Shown here: one piece after another, positions 42,390 to 53,827 of the stretch
Position numbering within the stretch: position 1 is the stretch's first letter
Layout of the letters: each line of letters begins with the position of its first letter
Assembly: GCF_042186555.1 (NCBI RefSeq)
Contig: NC_133326.1
Location: 97,328,144-97,392,143, forward strand
DNA from: Aquarana catesbeiana
Taxonomy: Eukaryota > Chordata > Amphibia > Anura > Ranidae
Reading direction: 5' to 3'
Length of the DNA stretch: 64,000 bases
The notes under the pieces: model-generated
The model's input: the letters and a program-made list of their open reading frames with translations, nothing else
Told to the model about the DNA's origin: nothing
The model's database searches: none
Program-made: the position numbers and the translations under genes

Positions 42390-43220
42390 TGATGCCCAAA
42401 GTCTGCCATGAAAATATCCCCCACACCATCCATTACACTACCACTGCCACCAGCCTGAACCATTGATACAAGGCAGGATGGATCCATGCTTTCATGTTGT
42501 TAACGCCAAATTCTGACCCTACCATCTGAATGTTGCAGCTGAAATGAAGACTTTAATCAGAAAAGGCTGGCAACCTGGATGCTCTTAAATAAAAGTACTT
42601 TATTTGCTACATGGGTACGGGTACAGAGTATACTTTGACATGTTTTGGCTATGAAGCCTTCATCAAAGCAATGCTTTGATGAAGGCTTCATAGCCGAAAG
42701 GCATCAGTGTATACTCTGTACCTGTACCCATGTACCCATGTAGCAAATAAGTACTTTTTATTCAAGAGCATCCGAGTTGCCAGCCCTTCCTGATTCAAGA
42801 TTATCTATCTGTGGCATCCAGCAGTAGAGCTAGGGTAACATTTTGTCTTTTCTTATGAAAACAAGACTCATTAGACCAGGCAAAGTTTTTCCAATCTTCT
42901 ATTGTCAACACTTGGTGAGCCTGTGTGAATTCTTCTTCAAGGTTTGATGTGTAGTGCATTCAGAGATGGTATTCTGCATACCTTGGTTGTAATGAGTCTT
43001 TATTTAAGTTACTGTTGCCTTTTTATCATCTTGAACCAGTCTGCCCATTCTCCTCTGACCTCTGACATCAAAAAGGCGTTTTCGTCCACACAACTGCCGC
43101 TCACTGGATATTTTCTCTTTTTCAGATCATTCTCTATAAACCCTAGAGATGGTTGTGTGAAAATCCCTGTAGATCATCAATTTGTGAAATACTCAGACCA
43201 TGCCACATTCAAAGTCATAT
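42390..43220 (-). pseudogene. Tc1/mariner transposase remnant split by a palindromic insertion
   Basis: The minus strand from 43218 reads as decayed Tc1-type transposase: DFECG near the start, SERQL(C)GRK at about 43080, then VRGQRRM, QVTHAVTQ-like and a stop-ridden middle. It is interrupted at about 42545-42795 by a fold-back segment, and after it continues with DGRVRIWR (near 42520) and SMDPSCLVSMVQAGG. Both termini are missing. It is the same Tc1 family as the deleted copy at 36130. Confidence 0.72.
42545..42795. repeat. Head-to-head pair of ribozyme modules (perfect-style fold-back)
   Basis: The two arms mirror around 42668: ggctggcaacctggatgctc...agcaaataaagtac... on both sides. Each arm reads, from the centre outward, TTGATGA, extra A, GGC...GCC, then GAAA or AAAA, ACATGTC or GGCATC, and finally AATAAAGTAC. 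So the arms are two hammerhead-AATAAA modules facing away from each other. It sits inside a Tc1 transposase remnant. Confidence 0.75.
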
Positions 43221-43225
43221 AAATC

Positions 43226-43677
43226 CCCTATATAGTTAGGTTTTCGGTTGGTTTGGTTGGCATGATTGACTGGATTGAGTGGGCATTGTTGGGATGTAAG
43301 CCAGATCTTGCTGTTTGAGTCCTGGGGAAATGTATTCCATCCCAAACTAGTTCTGGTTAAATTGAGGAAAGGTTAGAATGCTTATTAGACTTTTATGACT
43401 GTATGTGCCCTCCTCTATCTGTCATCATGGTTCTCGTCTCTGTGACTGAAAAGAAATTTTTATAGTTGACACTGAATGAAGAGTAGAAAGGAAATTTTCC
43501 AATGAGGACATCTGCTCCAGTGACAATGGTCAAAAGTGGGGATTGTGTCTTCTTACTCTAACAACTGTGACACAAAGTTTACAACTGAAGCTTTAAAGCT
43601 AAAGCACAACTACCTTTGCACTGTAAGGGTTAAATGTTTGTTTATTTTTTATAGGGAAACATTAAAAATCATTTTGA
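43226..43677. other. Intronic, no feature recognised
   Basis: No recognisable protein or repeat. Confidence 0.4.
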
Positions 43678-44345
43678 CCTACACTATATTACTAAAAGTA
43701 TTGGGACGCCTGCCTTTACACACACGTGAACTTTAATGGCATCCCAGTCTTAAGCCTCGTACACACGATCGGATTGTTGGCCAACAGAGCGTCAGACTTT
43801 AGTCCGAAGGGCATGTGCCAGGAACTTTTCTTGCATACTAACGGTACACAATTGTCGGCCAACAAACACGAACGTAGTGACATACTACGTGGAATTTCAG
43901 CTCTTGAGCGCCATCCTTTGGGCAGCTTTTGCTAATGTCATGTTTGGTGAGCATTGATTCTGAGCATGCGTGTTTGTACTTTGGACCTGTGTGTGACGGA
44001 CTTGTGTACACACAATACGAAAATCTGACAACAGACCGTTGTCTGCCGAATATTTACTAGCCTGCCATCCAACATTTGTTGGACAACAGTTGTCTGAAGG
44101 AGCGTACTAACGGTCTGTCATTGCACAATTCCCTGCCGAAAATCTGATCATGTGTATGAGGCTTTAGTCAGTAGAGTTCAATATTGAGTTGGCCCACCCT
44201 TTGCAGCTATAACAGCTTCAACACTGCTGGGAAGGTTGTTCACAAGGTTTAGGAGTGTGTCCATGGGAATGTTCAACCATTCTTCCAGATGCGCATTTGT
44301 AAAGTTAGGCACTGATGTGGACGATAAAGGCCTGGCTCACAGTTT
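43678..44345. mobile_element. Tc1-like element fragment hosting a Harbinger MITE
   Basis: acctacactatattactaaa and attgggacgcctgccttta are a Tc1-family terminus. The sequence runs to cccagtctTA, is interrupted by a MITE, and resumes as gtcagtagagttcaatattg, continuing to ggcctggctcacag before it is lost. Only the end region survives. Confidence 0.75.
43753..44163. mobile_element. PIF/Harbinger-like fold-back MITE, diverged copy 5
   Basis: Ends AGCCTCGTACACACGATCGG and ctgatcatgtgtatgaggct, with TTA at 43750-43752 and 44164-44166. The Tc1 sequence on either side joins seamlessly when it is removed. The sequence differs from copies 1-4 but has the same fold-back design. Confidence 0.85.
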
Positions 44346-44499
44346 TTTCCTATTATTACACCCTCTTAATACTCTATCAATCTTGAGAAGTATTTTTTTT
44401 TTTTCCTCCAATTTGCATTAGGAGGACATGTAAAGCTCAAGGGAAAATAAAACACATGCAATACATCTCTACAATACATGCACATTCCACTATGTTTTA
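44346..44499. other. Intronic spacer, no feature recognised
   Basis: T-rich and A-rich sequence only; the next element starts at 44500. Confidence 0.35.
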
Positions 44500-45802
44500 C
44501 CACCTGCCGACCGCCTAACGCAGATATACTGCGGCAGAATGGCACGAGCAGGCAAAATCACGTACCTGGTACGTGATTGCTTGCAGCGGGCGGGGGTTTT
44601 GCTTGCCCGAGGCGGTCGGCTTCTGTCTGGGAGCGTTCAGAGATGAGGGGGAGGCCATCCATTCGTGGCCCCCCCCCTCGCGATCGCTCCCAGCCAATGA
44701 GAATCTTCCCCTGCCTCTGTATAGTACACAGAGGCAGAGGATGTGATGTCACCTCTCCTCGGCTCGGTATTTTCCGTTCCGGCGCCGAGGAGAGAAGACA
44801 TCCTAGTGAGTTACACCAACACACACACACAGTAGAACATGCCAGGCATACTTTACACCCCCCATCACCCCCCGATTACCCCCTGATCACCCCCTAATCA
44901 CCCCCCCGTCACACTGACACCAAGCAGTTTTTTTCTGATTACTGCATTGGTGTCAGTTTGTGACAGTTAGTGTGGTAGGGCATTTAGGGTTAGCCCCCTT
45001 TAGGTCTAGGATACCCCCCCAACCCCCCCTAATAAAGTTTTAACCCCTTGATCACCCCCCGTCACCAGTGTCACTAAGCGATCATTTTTCTGATTGCTGT
45101 ATTAGTGTCGCTGGTGACGCTAGTTAGGGAGGTAAATATATAGGTTCGCCGTTAGCGTTTTATAGCGTCAGGGACCCCCATATACTACCTAATAAAGGTT
45201 TTAACCCCTTGATTGCCCCCTAGTTAACCCTTTCACCAGTGATCACCGTATAACTGTTACCGGTGACGCTGGTTAGTTAGTTTATGTTTTATAGTGTCAG
45301 GGCACCCGCTGTTTATTACCGAATAAAGGTTTAGCCCCCTGATCGCCCGGCGGTGATATGCGTCGCCCCAGGCAGCGTCAGATTAGCGCCAGTACCGCTA
45401 ACACCCACGCACGCAGCATACGCCTCCCTTAGTGGTATAGTATCTAAACGGATCAATATCTGATCCGATCAGATCTATACTAGCGTCCCCAGCAGTTTAG
45501 GGTCCCCAAAAACGCAGTGTTGGCGGGATCAGCCCAGATACCTGCTAGCACCTGCGTTTTGCCCCTCCGCCCGGCCCAGCCCACTCAAGTGCAGTATCGA
45601 TCACTGTCACTTACTAAACACTAAACACATAACCGCAGCATTCGCAGAGTCAGGCCTGATCCCTGCGATCGCTAACAGTTTTTTTGGTAGCGTTTTGGTG
45701 AACTGGCAAGCACCAGCGGCCTAATACACCCCGGCCGTAGTCAAACCAGCACTGCAGTAACACTTGGTGACGTGGCGAGTCCCATAAGTGTAGTTCAAGC
45801 TG

Positions 45803-46162
45803 GTGAGGTGGCAAGCACAAGTAGTGTCCCGCTGCCACCAAGAAGAAAACAAACAGGCAGGTCGTGCCCATAGTGGCCTTCCTGCTGCATTCGCCAATCC
45901 TAATTGGGAACCCACTGCTTCTGCAGCGTCCGTACTTCCCCCATTCACATCTATAACCAAATGCAGTCGCTGCATGCAAGGCATTTTCTTTATGTCCTCC
46001 TGAGTACCCCTACCCAACGAACCCCCCCAAAAAAGATGTCGTGTCTGCAACAAGCGCGGATATAGGTGTGACACCCACTATTATTGTCCCTCCTGTACTG
46101 ACAATCCTGGTCTTTACATTGGTGAATGTTTTAAACGCTACCATTCACTAGTTGAGTATTAG
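45803..46162 (+). pseudogene. piggyBac transposase C-terminal Cys-rich tail (broken)
   Basis: In one frame: AFANPNWEPTASAASVL, PPFTSITKCSRCMQGIFFM, a TGA at 46001-46003, then after the stop VPLPNEPPQKR and the Cys-rich segment CRVCNKRGYRCDTHYYC...CPSC...GLYIGECFKRYHSLVEY to TAG at 46160. The spacing of CxxC pairs ending in an H is like the cross-brace Cys-rich domain at the end of piggyBac/PGBD transposases, used to bind the element ends. No DDD catalytic core is nearby. TTAA sites around the element support the piggyBac call. The in-frame TGA may come from a CGA codon. Confidence 0.7.
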
Positions 46163-47616
46163 CGTAGGGTACAGCATTGCACAGACTAGGCACACTTTCA
46201 CAGGGTATTTTGAGAGACCCAAACCTGGAACCGGTTACAGTTATAAAAGTTACAGTCACAAAAAAAAGTGTAAAAAAAACCCCAAAAAACACAAAAAAAT
46301 ATATAAAATAAAAAAAAAAAATAGTTGTCATTTTATTGTTCTCTCTCTCTCTCTCTATTCTCTCTCTATTGTTCTGCTCTTTTTTACTGTATTCTATTCT
46401 GCAATGTTTTATTGTTATTATGTTTTATCATGTTTGCTTTTCAGGTATGCAATTTTTTTATACTTTACCATTTACTGTGCTTTATTGTTAACCATTTTTT
46501 TGTCTTCAGGTGCGCCATTCACGACTTTGAGTGGTTATACCAGAATGATGCCTGCAGGTTTAGGTATCATCTTGATAGCATTCTTTTCAGCCAGCGGTCG
46601 GCTTTCATGTAAAAGCAATCCTAGCGGCTAATTAGCCTCTAGACTGCTTTTACAAGCAGTGGGAGGGAATGCCCCCCCCTCCCTCCCACCGTCTTCTGTG
46701 TTTTTTTCTGGCTCTCCTGTCTCAACAGGGAACCTGAGAATGCAGCCGGTGATTCAGCCAGCTGACCATAGAGCTGATCATAGACCAGAGTGGCTCCAAA
46801 CATCTCTATGGCCTAAGAAACCGGAAGCTACGAGCATTTTATGACTTAGATGTCGTCGGATGTAAACAGCGCCATTGGGAAATTGGGAAAGCATTTTATC
46901 ACACCGATCTTGGTGTGGTCAGATGCTTTGAGGACAGAGAAGAGATCTAGGGTCTAATAGACCCCAATTTTTTTTAAAAAGAGTACCTGTCACTACCTAT
47001 TGCTATCATAGGGGATATTTACATTCCCTGAGATTACAATAAAAATGATAAAAAAAAAAAATGAAAGGAACAGCTTAAAAATAAGATAAAAAAGCAAAAA
47101 AAAAATAAAGAAAAAAAAACGCAAGCGTCGGTCTGGCGTCAAATGTAAACAGCATGTGAGGTATCACCGCGAAGGTCAGATCAAGGGCAGTAATTGTAAA
47201 GGCTTTTAAAGGCTTTTAAAAATGTATTTATTTTGTTGCCACTGCACGTTTGTGCGCAATTTTAAAGCATGTCATGTTTGGTATCCATGTACTCGACCTA
47301 AGATCATCTTTTTTATTCCATCAAACATTTGGGCAATATAGTGTGTTTTAGTGCATTAAAATTTTAAAAAGTGTGTTTTTTCCCCAAAAAATGCATTTGA
47401 AAAATCGCTGTGCAAATACTGTGTGGAAAAAAAAAATTAAACACCCACCATTTTAATCTGTAGGGCATTTGCTTTAAAAAAAATATATAATGTTTGGGGG
47501 TTCAAAGTAATTTTCTTGCAAAAAAAATAATTTTTTCATGTAAACAAAAAGTGTCAGAAAGGGCTTTGTCTTCAAGTGGTTAGAAGAGTGGGTGATGTGT
47601 GACATAAGCTTCTAAA

Positions 47617-48690
47617 TGTTGTGCATAAAATGCCAGGACAGTTCAAAACCCCCCCAAATGACCCCATTTTGGAAAGTAGACACCCCAAGCTATTTTCTGA
47701 GAGGCATGTCGAGTCCATGGAATATTTTATATTGTGACACAAGTTGCGGGAAAGAGACAATTTTTTTTTTTTTTTTGCACAAAGTTGTCACTAAATGATA
47801 TATTGCTCAAACATGTCATGGGAATATGTGAAATTACACCCCAAAATACATTCTGTTGCTTCTCCTGAGTACGGGGATACCACGTGTGAGACTTTTTTGG
47901 AGCCTATCCTCGTACGGGACCCCGAAAACCAAGCACCGCCTTCAGGCTTTCTAAGGGCATAAATTTTTGATTTCACTCTTCACTGCTTATCACAGTTTCG
48001 GAGGCCATGGAATGCCCAGGTGGCACAAACCCCCCCCCCCCAAATGACCCTATTTTGGAAAGTCGATACCCCAAGCTATTTGCTGAGAGGTATAGTGAGT
48101 ATTTTGCAGACCTCACTTTTTGTCACAAAGTTTTGAAAATTGAAAAAAGAAAAAAAAACATTTTTTTTCTTGTCTTTCTTAATTTTCAAAAACAAATGAG
48201 AGCTGCAAAATACTCACCATGCCCTGTAGCAAATAGCTTGGGGTGTCTACTTTCCAAAATGGGGTCATTTGGGGGGGGTTTGCCACCTGGGCATTCCATG
48301 GCCTCCGAAACTGTGATAGGCAGTGAAAAGTGAAATCAAAAATTTACACCCTTAGAAAGCCTGAAGGCGGTGATTGGTTTTCAGGGCCCCGTACGTGGTT
48401 AGGCTCACAAAAAGTCCCACACATGTGGTATCCCCATACTCAGGAGAAGCAGCTAAATGTATTTTGGGGTGCAATTCCACATATGCCCATGGCCTGTGTG
48501 AGCAATATATCATTTAGTGACAACTTTGTGCAAAAAAAAAAAATTTGTCACTTTCCCGCAACTTGTGTCAAAATATAAAATATTCCATGGACCCAACATG
48601 CCTCTCAGCAAATAGCTTAGGGTGTCTACTTTCCAAAATGGGGTCATTTGGGGGGGGGGGGGGTTGTGCCATCTGGGCATTTTATGGCCT
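47617..48690. repeat. Near-perfect palindrome of about 1.08 kb
   Basis: The left arm (aaatgaccccattttggaaag, ccccaagctattttctgag, ggaatattttatattgtgac, cacaagttgcgggaaag, cctgagtacggggatacc) is mirrored in the right arm (ggtatccccatactcagg, ctttcccgcaacttgtg, ctttccaaaatggggtcatt). Centre about 48155 in gaaaaaaaaacatttttttt. Arms are about 530 bp with few mismatches. Confidence 0.85.
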
Positions 48691-49045
48691 TCAAAACTGT
48701 GATAGGTAGTGAGGAGTAAAATCAAAAATTTACGCCCTTAGAAATCCTGAAGGCGGTGATTGGTTTTCGGGGCCCCGTACGTGGCTAGGCTCCCAAAAAG
48801 TCCCCACACATGTGGTATCTCCGTACTCAGGAGAAGCAGCTGAATGTATTTTGGGGTGCAATTCCACATATGCCCATGGCCTGTGTGAGCAATATATCAT
48901 TTAACTTTTTGTAATTTTTTTTTTGTCATTATTCAATCACTTGGGACAAAAAAAATTAATATTCAATGGGCTCAACATGCCTCTCAGAAATTGACTTGGG
49001 GTGTCTACTTTCCAAAATGGGGTCATTTGGGGGGGGGTTTGTACT
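48600..49045. repeat. Direct repeat of the palindrome arm
   Basis: 48720-49040 repeats the right arm in the same direction (aaatttacgcccttagaaa, ggcggtgattggttttcgg, atctccgtactcaggagaag, aaaatggggtcatttgggg), giving three copies of one 400-450-bp unit, one inverted and two direct. Confidence 0.8.
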
Positions 49046-49513
49046 GCCCTGCCATTTTAGCACCTCAAGAAATGACATAGGCAGTCATAAACTAAAAGCT
49101 GTGTAAATTCCAGAAAATGTACCCTAGTTTGTAGACGCTATAACTTTTGCGCAAACCAATAAATATACGCTTAGTGACATTTTTTTTACCAAAGACGTGA
49201 CTGAATACATTTTGGCCTAAATGTATGACTAAAATTGAGTTTATTGGGTTTTTTTTATAACAAAAAGTAGAAAATATCATTTTTTTTCAAAATTTTCGGT
49301 CTTTTTCCGTTTATATCGCAAAAAAAAAAAAACGCAGAGATGATCAAACACCATCAAAAGAAAGCTCTATTTGTGGGAAGAAAAGGACACAAATTTCGTT
49401 TGGGTACAGCATTGCATGACCGCGCAATTAGCAGTTAAAGCGACGCAGTGCCAAATTGTAAAAAGTGCTCTGGTCAGGAAGGGTGTAAATCCTTCCGGGG
49501 TTGAAGTGGTTAA

Positions 49514-50485
49514 TTAGCCTGTAAGTACAGGCAAATACCTGTTTATCTGTCAGACATGCACTCAGATCTTAAGCCCTGTATTTTTGTGGATTGAGGGTTG
49601 TCATCCGTGCCCAGTTGTCCTTTGCTAAACTACCCCATCCCACCCTCAAATCTCTACAACATAATGACTAATCATTCTGTGGTCCAATATAAGAAGTAAC
49701 GGGCTAAGTAGGCTTTATGAGATAACACAAAAAGCATGCACTGGACACAGGGGAGCTGTAAATTTCTGCCAAAATCAGGTTGTTTTTTCACTTAAAAAAA
49801 ACAGATAAAACAAAACACTTCCCACTGTATATTTAACAGACCCAAAAGGAGCAAATAAGAGAAGTTCATTGCTTGCGGTCATATAGACTTGAAGCTAACA
49901 CAGGCTGAAAGCCTGACTCCATAATGCAGATTGCATATATTATTTTTACCAAAGTATGTAATTTTTTTTATCTTTTCGCTTTATAATATCCAGATATTTT
50001 GTAAGAAAAATTACAGACAAAATGGAAGAGTTTTGCTAAAGCCCTGTTTCCAGTTTGCACTACTTTATATCCAACCCCGACAGTGTATTAACATAATGTT
50101 ATGTCATGTACTGTTTCAATGTAAATTTGAAAATAACCTAGAAACAACTAAAAATAAAAATATTACTTTATAAACAAGATATATCCTAACCGCTGCAATT
50201 GTGCTAAATTACTGAGAGGTTTTCCTGAGAAATAATTGCTATACTGCCAGATTTGAATTCACACCAGTGCTGCCAGGCAGAAATTGAATATTTTTTTGCT
50301 GTACCTTAAACTATGTAGAGACTGAGAACTATCCAAGATGATTAATCAGAAACAAAATGCAGTCAGGGCACAAAAAGGGTTGTCACTGATGGCTCACTTT
50401 CCTTGCATAAAAAATGAACACATTGATTAAAGTAATTGGCAAACTATTTTTTTAATCATTTAATGCAAGTGACCTTGTCCGATAT
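49514..50485. other. Intronic, no feature recognised
   Basis: No recognisable protein or repeat over about 970 bp. Confidence 0.4.
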
Positions 50486-50830
50486 GAGATACATCTAAGG
50501 CAGGCCATAGACGGTATAAATTTCCTTCCTGTAACCCTTGGTCTCAAGAAAGAAATTTGCCAGATTTCCCCATCAACACAGACAGTGCTGACAGGGGAAT
50601 CCCTCCTACTGTGCAATATCTGCTCCCAGCAGGGAAGGCAGGCAGGAGAAGACAGTGATTATTGCTAGTGGCGATAGCAGCCGCTAGCGATTATCACAAG
50701 TGAATGCAACAGGCTGGTTCTACCCAAGTTAATCAGTTGATCAACTTGGTATATTCAGCCTGCCCACACACGGTTCGAATCTCGTCTGGTACCTGCTGAA
50801 CCGGCTAAGATTTGAACCATCTTTGGCTGC
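50486..50830. repeat. Unassigned MITE-like repeat
   Basis: ggccatagacggtataaat at 50502 and the cacacacggttcgaatctcg near 50764 recall the tggtcatacatgg phrase near 29438. Right half contains ctagtggcgatagcagccgctagcgatt, a partial hairpin. Family unknown. Confidence 0.35.
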
Positions 50831-51406
50831 CCTAAAACCCCTAAGGTGGGGGGCGTGTAGATAGGTGCTGTAGTATGTTCTCTGACCTGAAGGTGGCACA
50901 GCGCTGCTCCATCATGTTGGGAGGTGCCCCACGGTTCCGTAGTTGGATGTCGGATACGAATGGATAGTTACCATTTGGGAAACTGTCCTTTTAGTGTTCT
51001 GTGTACACTGACTCTGTAAGTAATATTTTATTTCATCAATAAAAGCATTGTTACTGTGCAAGGAGAAGCTCTCTTCTTTACTTTTTTAGGTAGAAATTGA
51101 ACCCTCTGAGTAAAGGTGGAACCCTATTTTGTCTGCAGCCACCATAAAAAATAGAATGCCGACATGAGTTATAGCAGAAAGGTCTGTAGGTCTGACTGCA
51201 GGCTCTGACTAACTATACAGTGGAGGTAACCAAACGGAATTGTATGTTATTGAACCTCTTAGGCAATTACACATCATAACGTTATAATGGCACAATGCCT
51301 GGCACATGTAAGGAGGTATGTTTGATTGGGTAAAGTGCTTGAGAAATTGCGTCTGACACTTAGAATAAATCACATGTGGTGAATGCTAAATTGATCCTAC
51401 TATTGG
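50831..51406. other. Intronic, no feature; polyadenylation-like AATAAA at 51041
   Basis: A ctgaaggtggc followed by AATAAA superficially recalls the ribozyme modules but has neither GAAA nor helix pairing, so it is not called as one. Confidence 0.3.
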
Positions 51407-51420
51407 CTGTGAAACCTTTT

Positions 51421-53356
51421 TAGGGTTGAAAATATTTTTATTGGTAGTGTAAACAGCATGACAGTAATATGATTGATGCATCAAATAAAACAAAGTGGCA
51501 ACGAGCGGGCCAAATGGCTATCACCTACAGCAGTGCTTGCACCTGAAATTTTCATAAACATCCATAAATACATATTATGTCAAGCGATGAATGATCAGGG
51601 GGGAGAAAGAAAGGAAAAAGAAGGATAGGAAAAGAAAAGACTGGGAGAGAAGGAGGGGGGTGGCGGGAAGGAGTCTGCTGGGAGAGCCTGGGGTGTAAAG
51701 ACAATAACTTGACTATTGAGGATCTTCGTCATATATTTGAGGGAAAATCATGGCAAAGGTTGAGTTGAGCTTGAAGGGACGGGGAGCATGCCACCTAGGG
51801 TATCTGAGGAGGAGAAGCGCAGCCAAACAGACCACAAAACTTTGTTTGTCATAGGGGCGAGGCACAGGATAGATAAGAGAAGCTACCTTTGTAACCCCAG
51901 AGGAGAGTGCGTAGGTCAACTGGAGTCAGGTCCTGCTCGCCGATTACCGAGGCCTTTTGAAAAGGGCATGAGAACCACTTTAGGGTGCACGCCATGAGAG
52001 TAGCTTTGTAGTAAAGCTCATAATCAGGGTGTCCCGTGCCTTCCTGTAGTTTCGGGCATGTGAGCAGTTTGTGCTTTGACTCTAGATAGTCCCCTATTCC
52101 AGATAAAACAAATAGAGAGGGAACGCAGGGCAGAAAAGAAGGTTTTAATGATTAATACAGGTACGGTTTGGAAGAGATACAATAATTTGGGTAGCATGTC
52201 CATCTTGAGGGTGTTAATGTGACCAAACCAGGGTAGGGCCGTGCCCCCCCAGGAAGCCAAGTCTTTCCGGAGACTGGAGAGGAGAGGGATGTAGTTTAGT
52301 GTAAAGAGGTTAGAAAGGTTGATGGGTATCGTTATGCCCAGATAGGAGATGTCCTTGGTCTGCCATTGAAAAGAATAGTTGGAGCGAAGTGAGGGCATTG
52401 TGGATGCGGGTAGTTAAAACGTTGGGGACCTCTATATATTTTGGAGATATTAAAATTACTTAACAAGTCGAAGCGCTTAAATTCAGAAGAGTGAGGGGAG
52501 AGTCGAATAGGGTTTGCCGAGCATATATCAATAAATCATCCGTGTAAAGGGATAGTTTATGGTGTTCGGAGGGTGTTTGGATTCCTTGTATGGAGGCATT
52601 TTGGCGAATGGCACACGCCAGGTGCTCAATTACAATAACAAATAGGAGCAGAGAAAGAGGGCAACCTTGACGGGTGCCATTTGACATATCGAACGCCTCT
52701 GACGATGTGCCATTCACCAAGACCGAGGCAAAGGGGTGCGAGTAAAGAGACATGATTCTGGTGATGAAGGGGGATCTGAGGCCTATTTGTTCTAGGGAAA
52801 GTCGCAGAAAGTGCCAGTTGACCCTGTCAAATGCCTTTTCGGCATCAAAAGACAGGAGGCATGCCTGCTGGCGGTGACGTTGGATATAGGAGATGAGGTG
52901 TATTGTTTTAGTCGCGTTGTCCCGGGCTTCCCTGCCCGGGACAAAACCGACCTGGTCTCTGTGAATAATCCCTGGCAATAGTGGTGAAAGGCGGTTAGCG
53001 AGGACCTTCGCAAATAACTTTAGGTCTATATTTAGTAAGGATATGGGGCGGTAGCTACTGCATTGTGAGGGATCCTCTCCGGGCTTCAGGAGAATAGATA
53101 CATTGACTGACACGAGGTCTCTAGAGGGAAGGTTAGTATTATCGATCACGTTGAAGGCCCGGGCCAGAAATGGCGTTAGCAGAGGTGCAAATGTTTTGTA
53201 GAATCGTGGGGTATAGCCATCCAGGCCCGGACATTTTCCCAGTTTTAGACCCTTGATGGCACCCAAAAATTACGGTTCCATCAAGGGTCTGTCTAGGTCC
53301 GAGGACTCTTGGGGGTCAATTGTAGGCAAGGCAGTTTCTGTTATGTAGGCCTGAAT
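51421..53356 (-). mobile_element. 5'-truncated L1/Tx1-clade LINE with 14-bp target duplication
   Basis: CTGTGAAACCTTTT is duplicated at 51407-51420 and 53357-53370. On the minus strand the element starts inside the ORF2 protein and ends next to the left duplication with a 3' AATAAAAATATTTTC. No long poly-A remains. Length 1.94 kb. The right duplication overlaps the TTAA of the MITE at 53373, which dates the LINE as later or at that boundary. Confidence 0.9.
51713..53350 (-). pseudogene. L1/Tx1 ORF2 reverse transcriptase remnant
   Basis: Minus strand from about 53350: IQAYITETALPTIDP, then an in-frame stop (53270-53272), LKLGKCPGLDGYTPRFYK, SYRPISLLNIDLKLFAKVL, DQVGFVPGREARDN, LLSFDAEKAFDRVNWHFL (motif A, catalytic Asp), NGTRQGCPLSLLLF (motif B), and LYTDDLLIYA (motif C, YADD changed to YTDD, both Asp kept, plus 52535-52546). 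After a break near 52440 come YLGITIPINLSNL, NTLKMDMLPKLLYLFQTVPV and, further on, thumb-like sequence to about 51713. Order and motifs fit the L1/Tx1 clade, where ORF2 copies RNA into DNA at a nick. Stops and truncation make it inactive. Confidence 0.9.
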
Positions 53357-53372
53357 CTGTGAAACCTTTTAA

Positions 53373-53823
53373 AGTGGAACTACACTGCATCTGAGCATCA
53401 CAAACCAAAAATGCTATTTAATTGTTAAGATTCAAAGCAAACTCCCCCATCCATCCATATCTCCATGCTTTATTTTACTGAGAAATTACTTTGAAAATCA
53501 CTCCCCCTAGCATTTCTGGTCATGGCCATCTTAAGTAAGTGAAGATTAATTATGTAGTATTTACTTCCTGGAATCCACCTGCCCTTAGCTTGGGCATGCA
53601 GGCAGGAGGGTGTGCTTGGCTAAGAAGACTCCTCCTCTGCTCCTGAAGACTCCTGAGATGCATGACATTGTTTGCCTAGGCCTGGAAACCGGGAAGCAAC
53701 TGAAGAAATCTAAAAAAAAATATTAAAACAAGTAAATATGATATATTGTCCTATGCATTTACTAATGTTAGCAGCATACAGATTAAAAATACTCAATATT
53801 GGTTGAGAGAGTGAAATTCCGCT
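53373..53823. mobile_element. TTAA-flanked MITE (piggyBac-type)
   Basis: AGTGGAACTACAC at 53373 and gtgaaattccgct ending at 53823 are inverted ends; TTAA flanks at 53369-53372 and 53824-53827. Non-coding. The left TTAA shares two bases with the L1 target duplication. Confidence 0.65.
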
Positions 53824-53827
53824 TTAA

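Larger units (their letters stand above)
44500..49509. mobile_element. Large piggyBac-like element retaining only a transposase tail
   Basis: Left end ccacctgccgaccgcc follows TTTA (decayed TTAA, 44496-44499); right end ttccggggttgaagtgg precedes TTAA (49510-49513). Length 5.0 kb. It contains a Cys-rich transposase tail (45803-46162), a microsatellite-like ctctctctctattc stretch (46340), A-rich runs, and a 1.08-kb palindrome (47617-48690) with a further direct copy to about 49040. The catalytic part of the transposase is missing, so it would depend on a related source. Confidence 0.75.

Noticed and set aside
45650..46074. Minus-strand frames of 109-117 codons
   Set aside because: They are antisense to the piggyBac Cys-rich tail, which is on the plus strand.
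46152..46631. 159-codon plus frame rich in F, Y and L
   Set aside because: Low-complexity translation of T-rich and TCTC sequence inside the piggyBac-like element.
50880..51060. Another hammerhead module, because ctgaaggtgg is followed by AATAAA
   Set aside because: No GAAA, no stem II or stem I pairing, and no ACNNGT.
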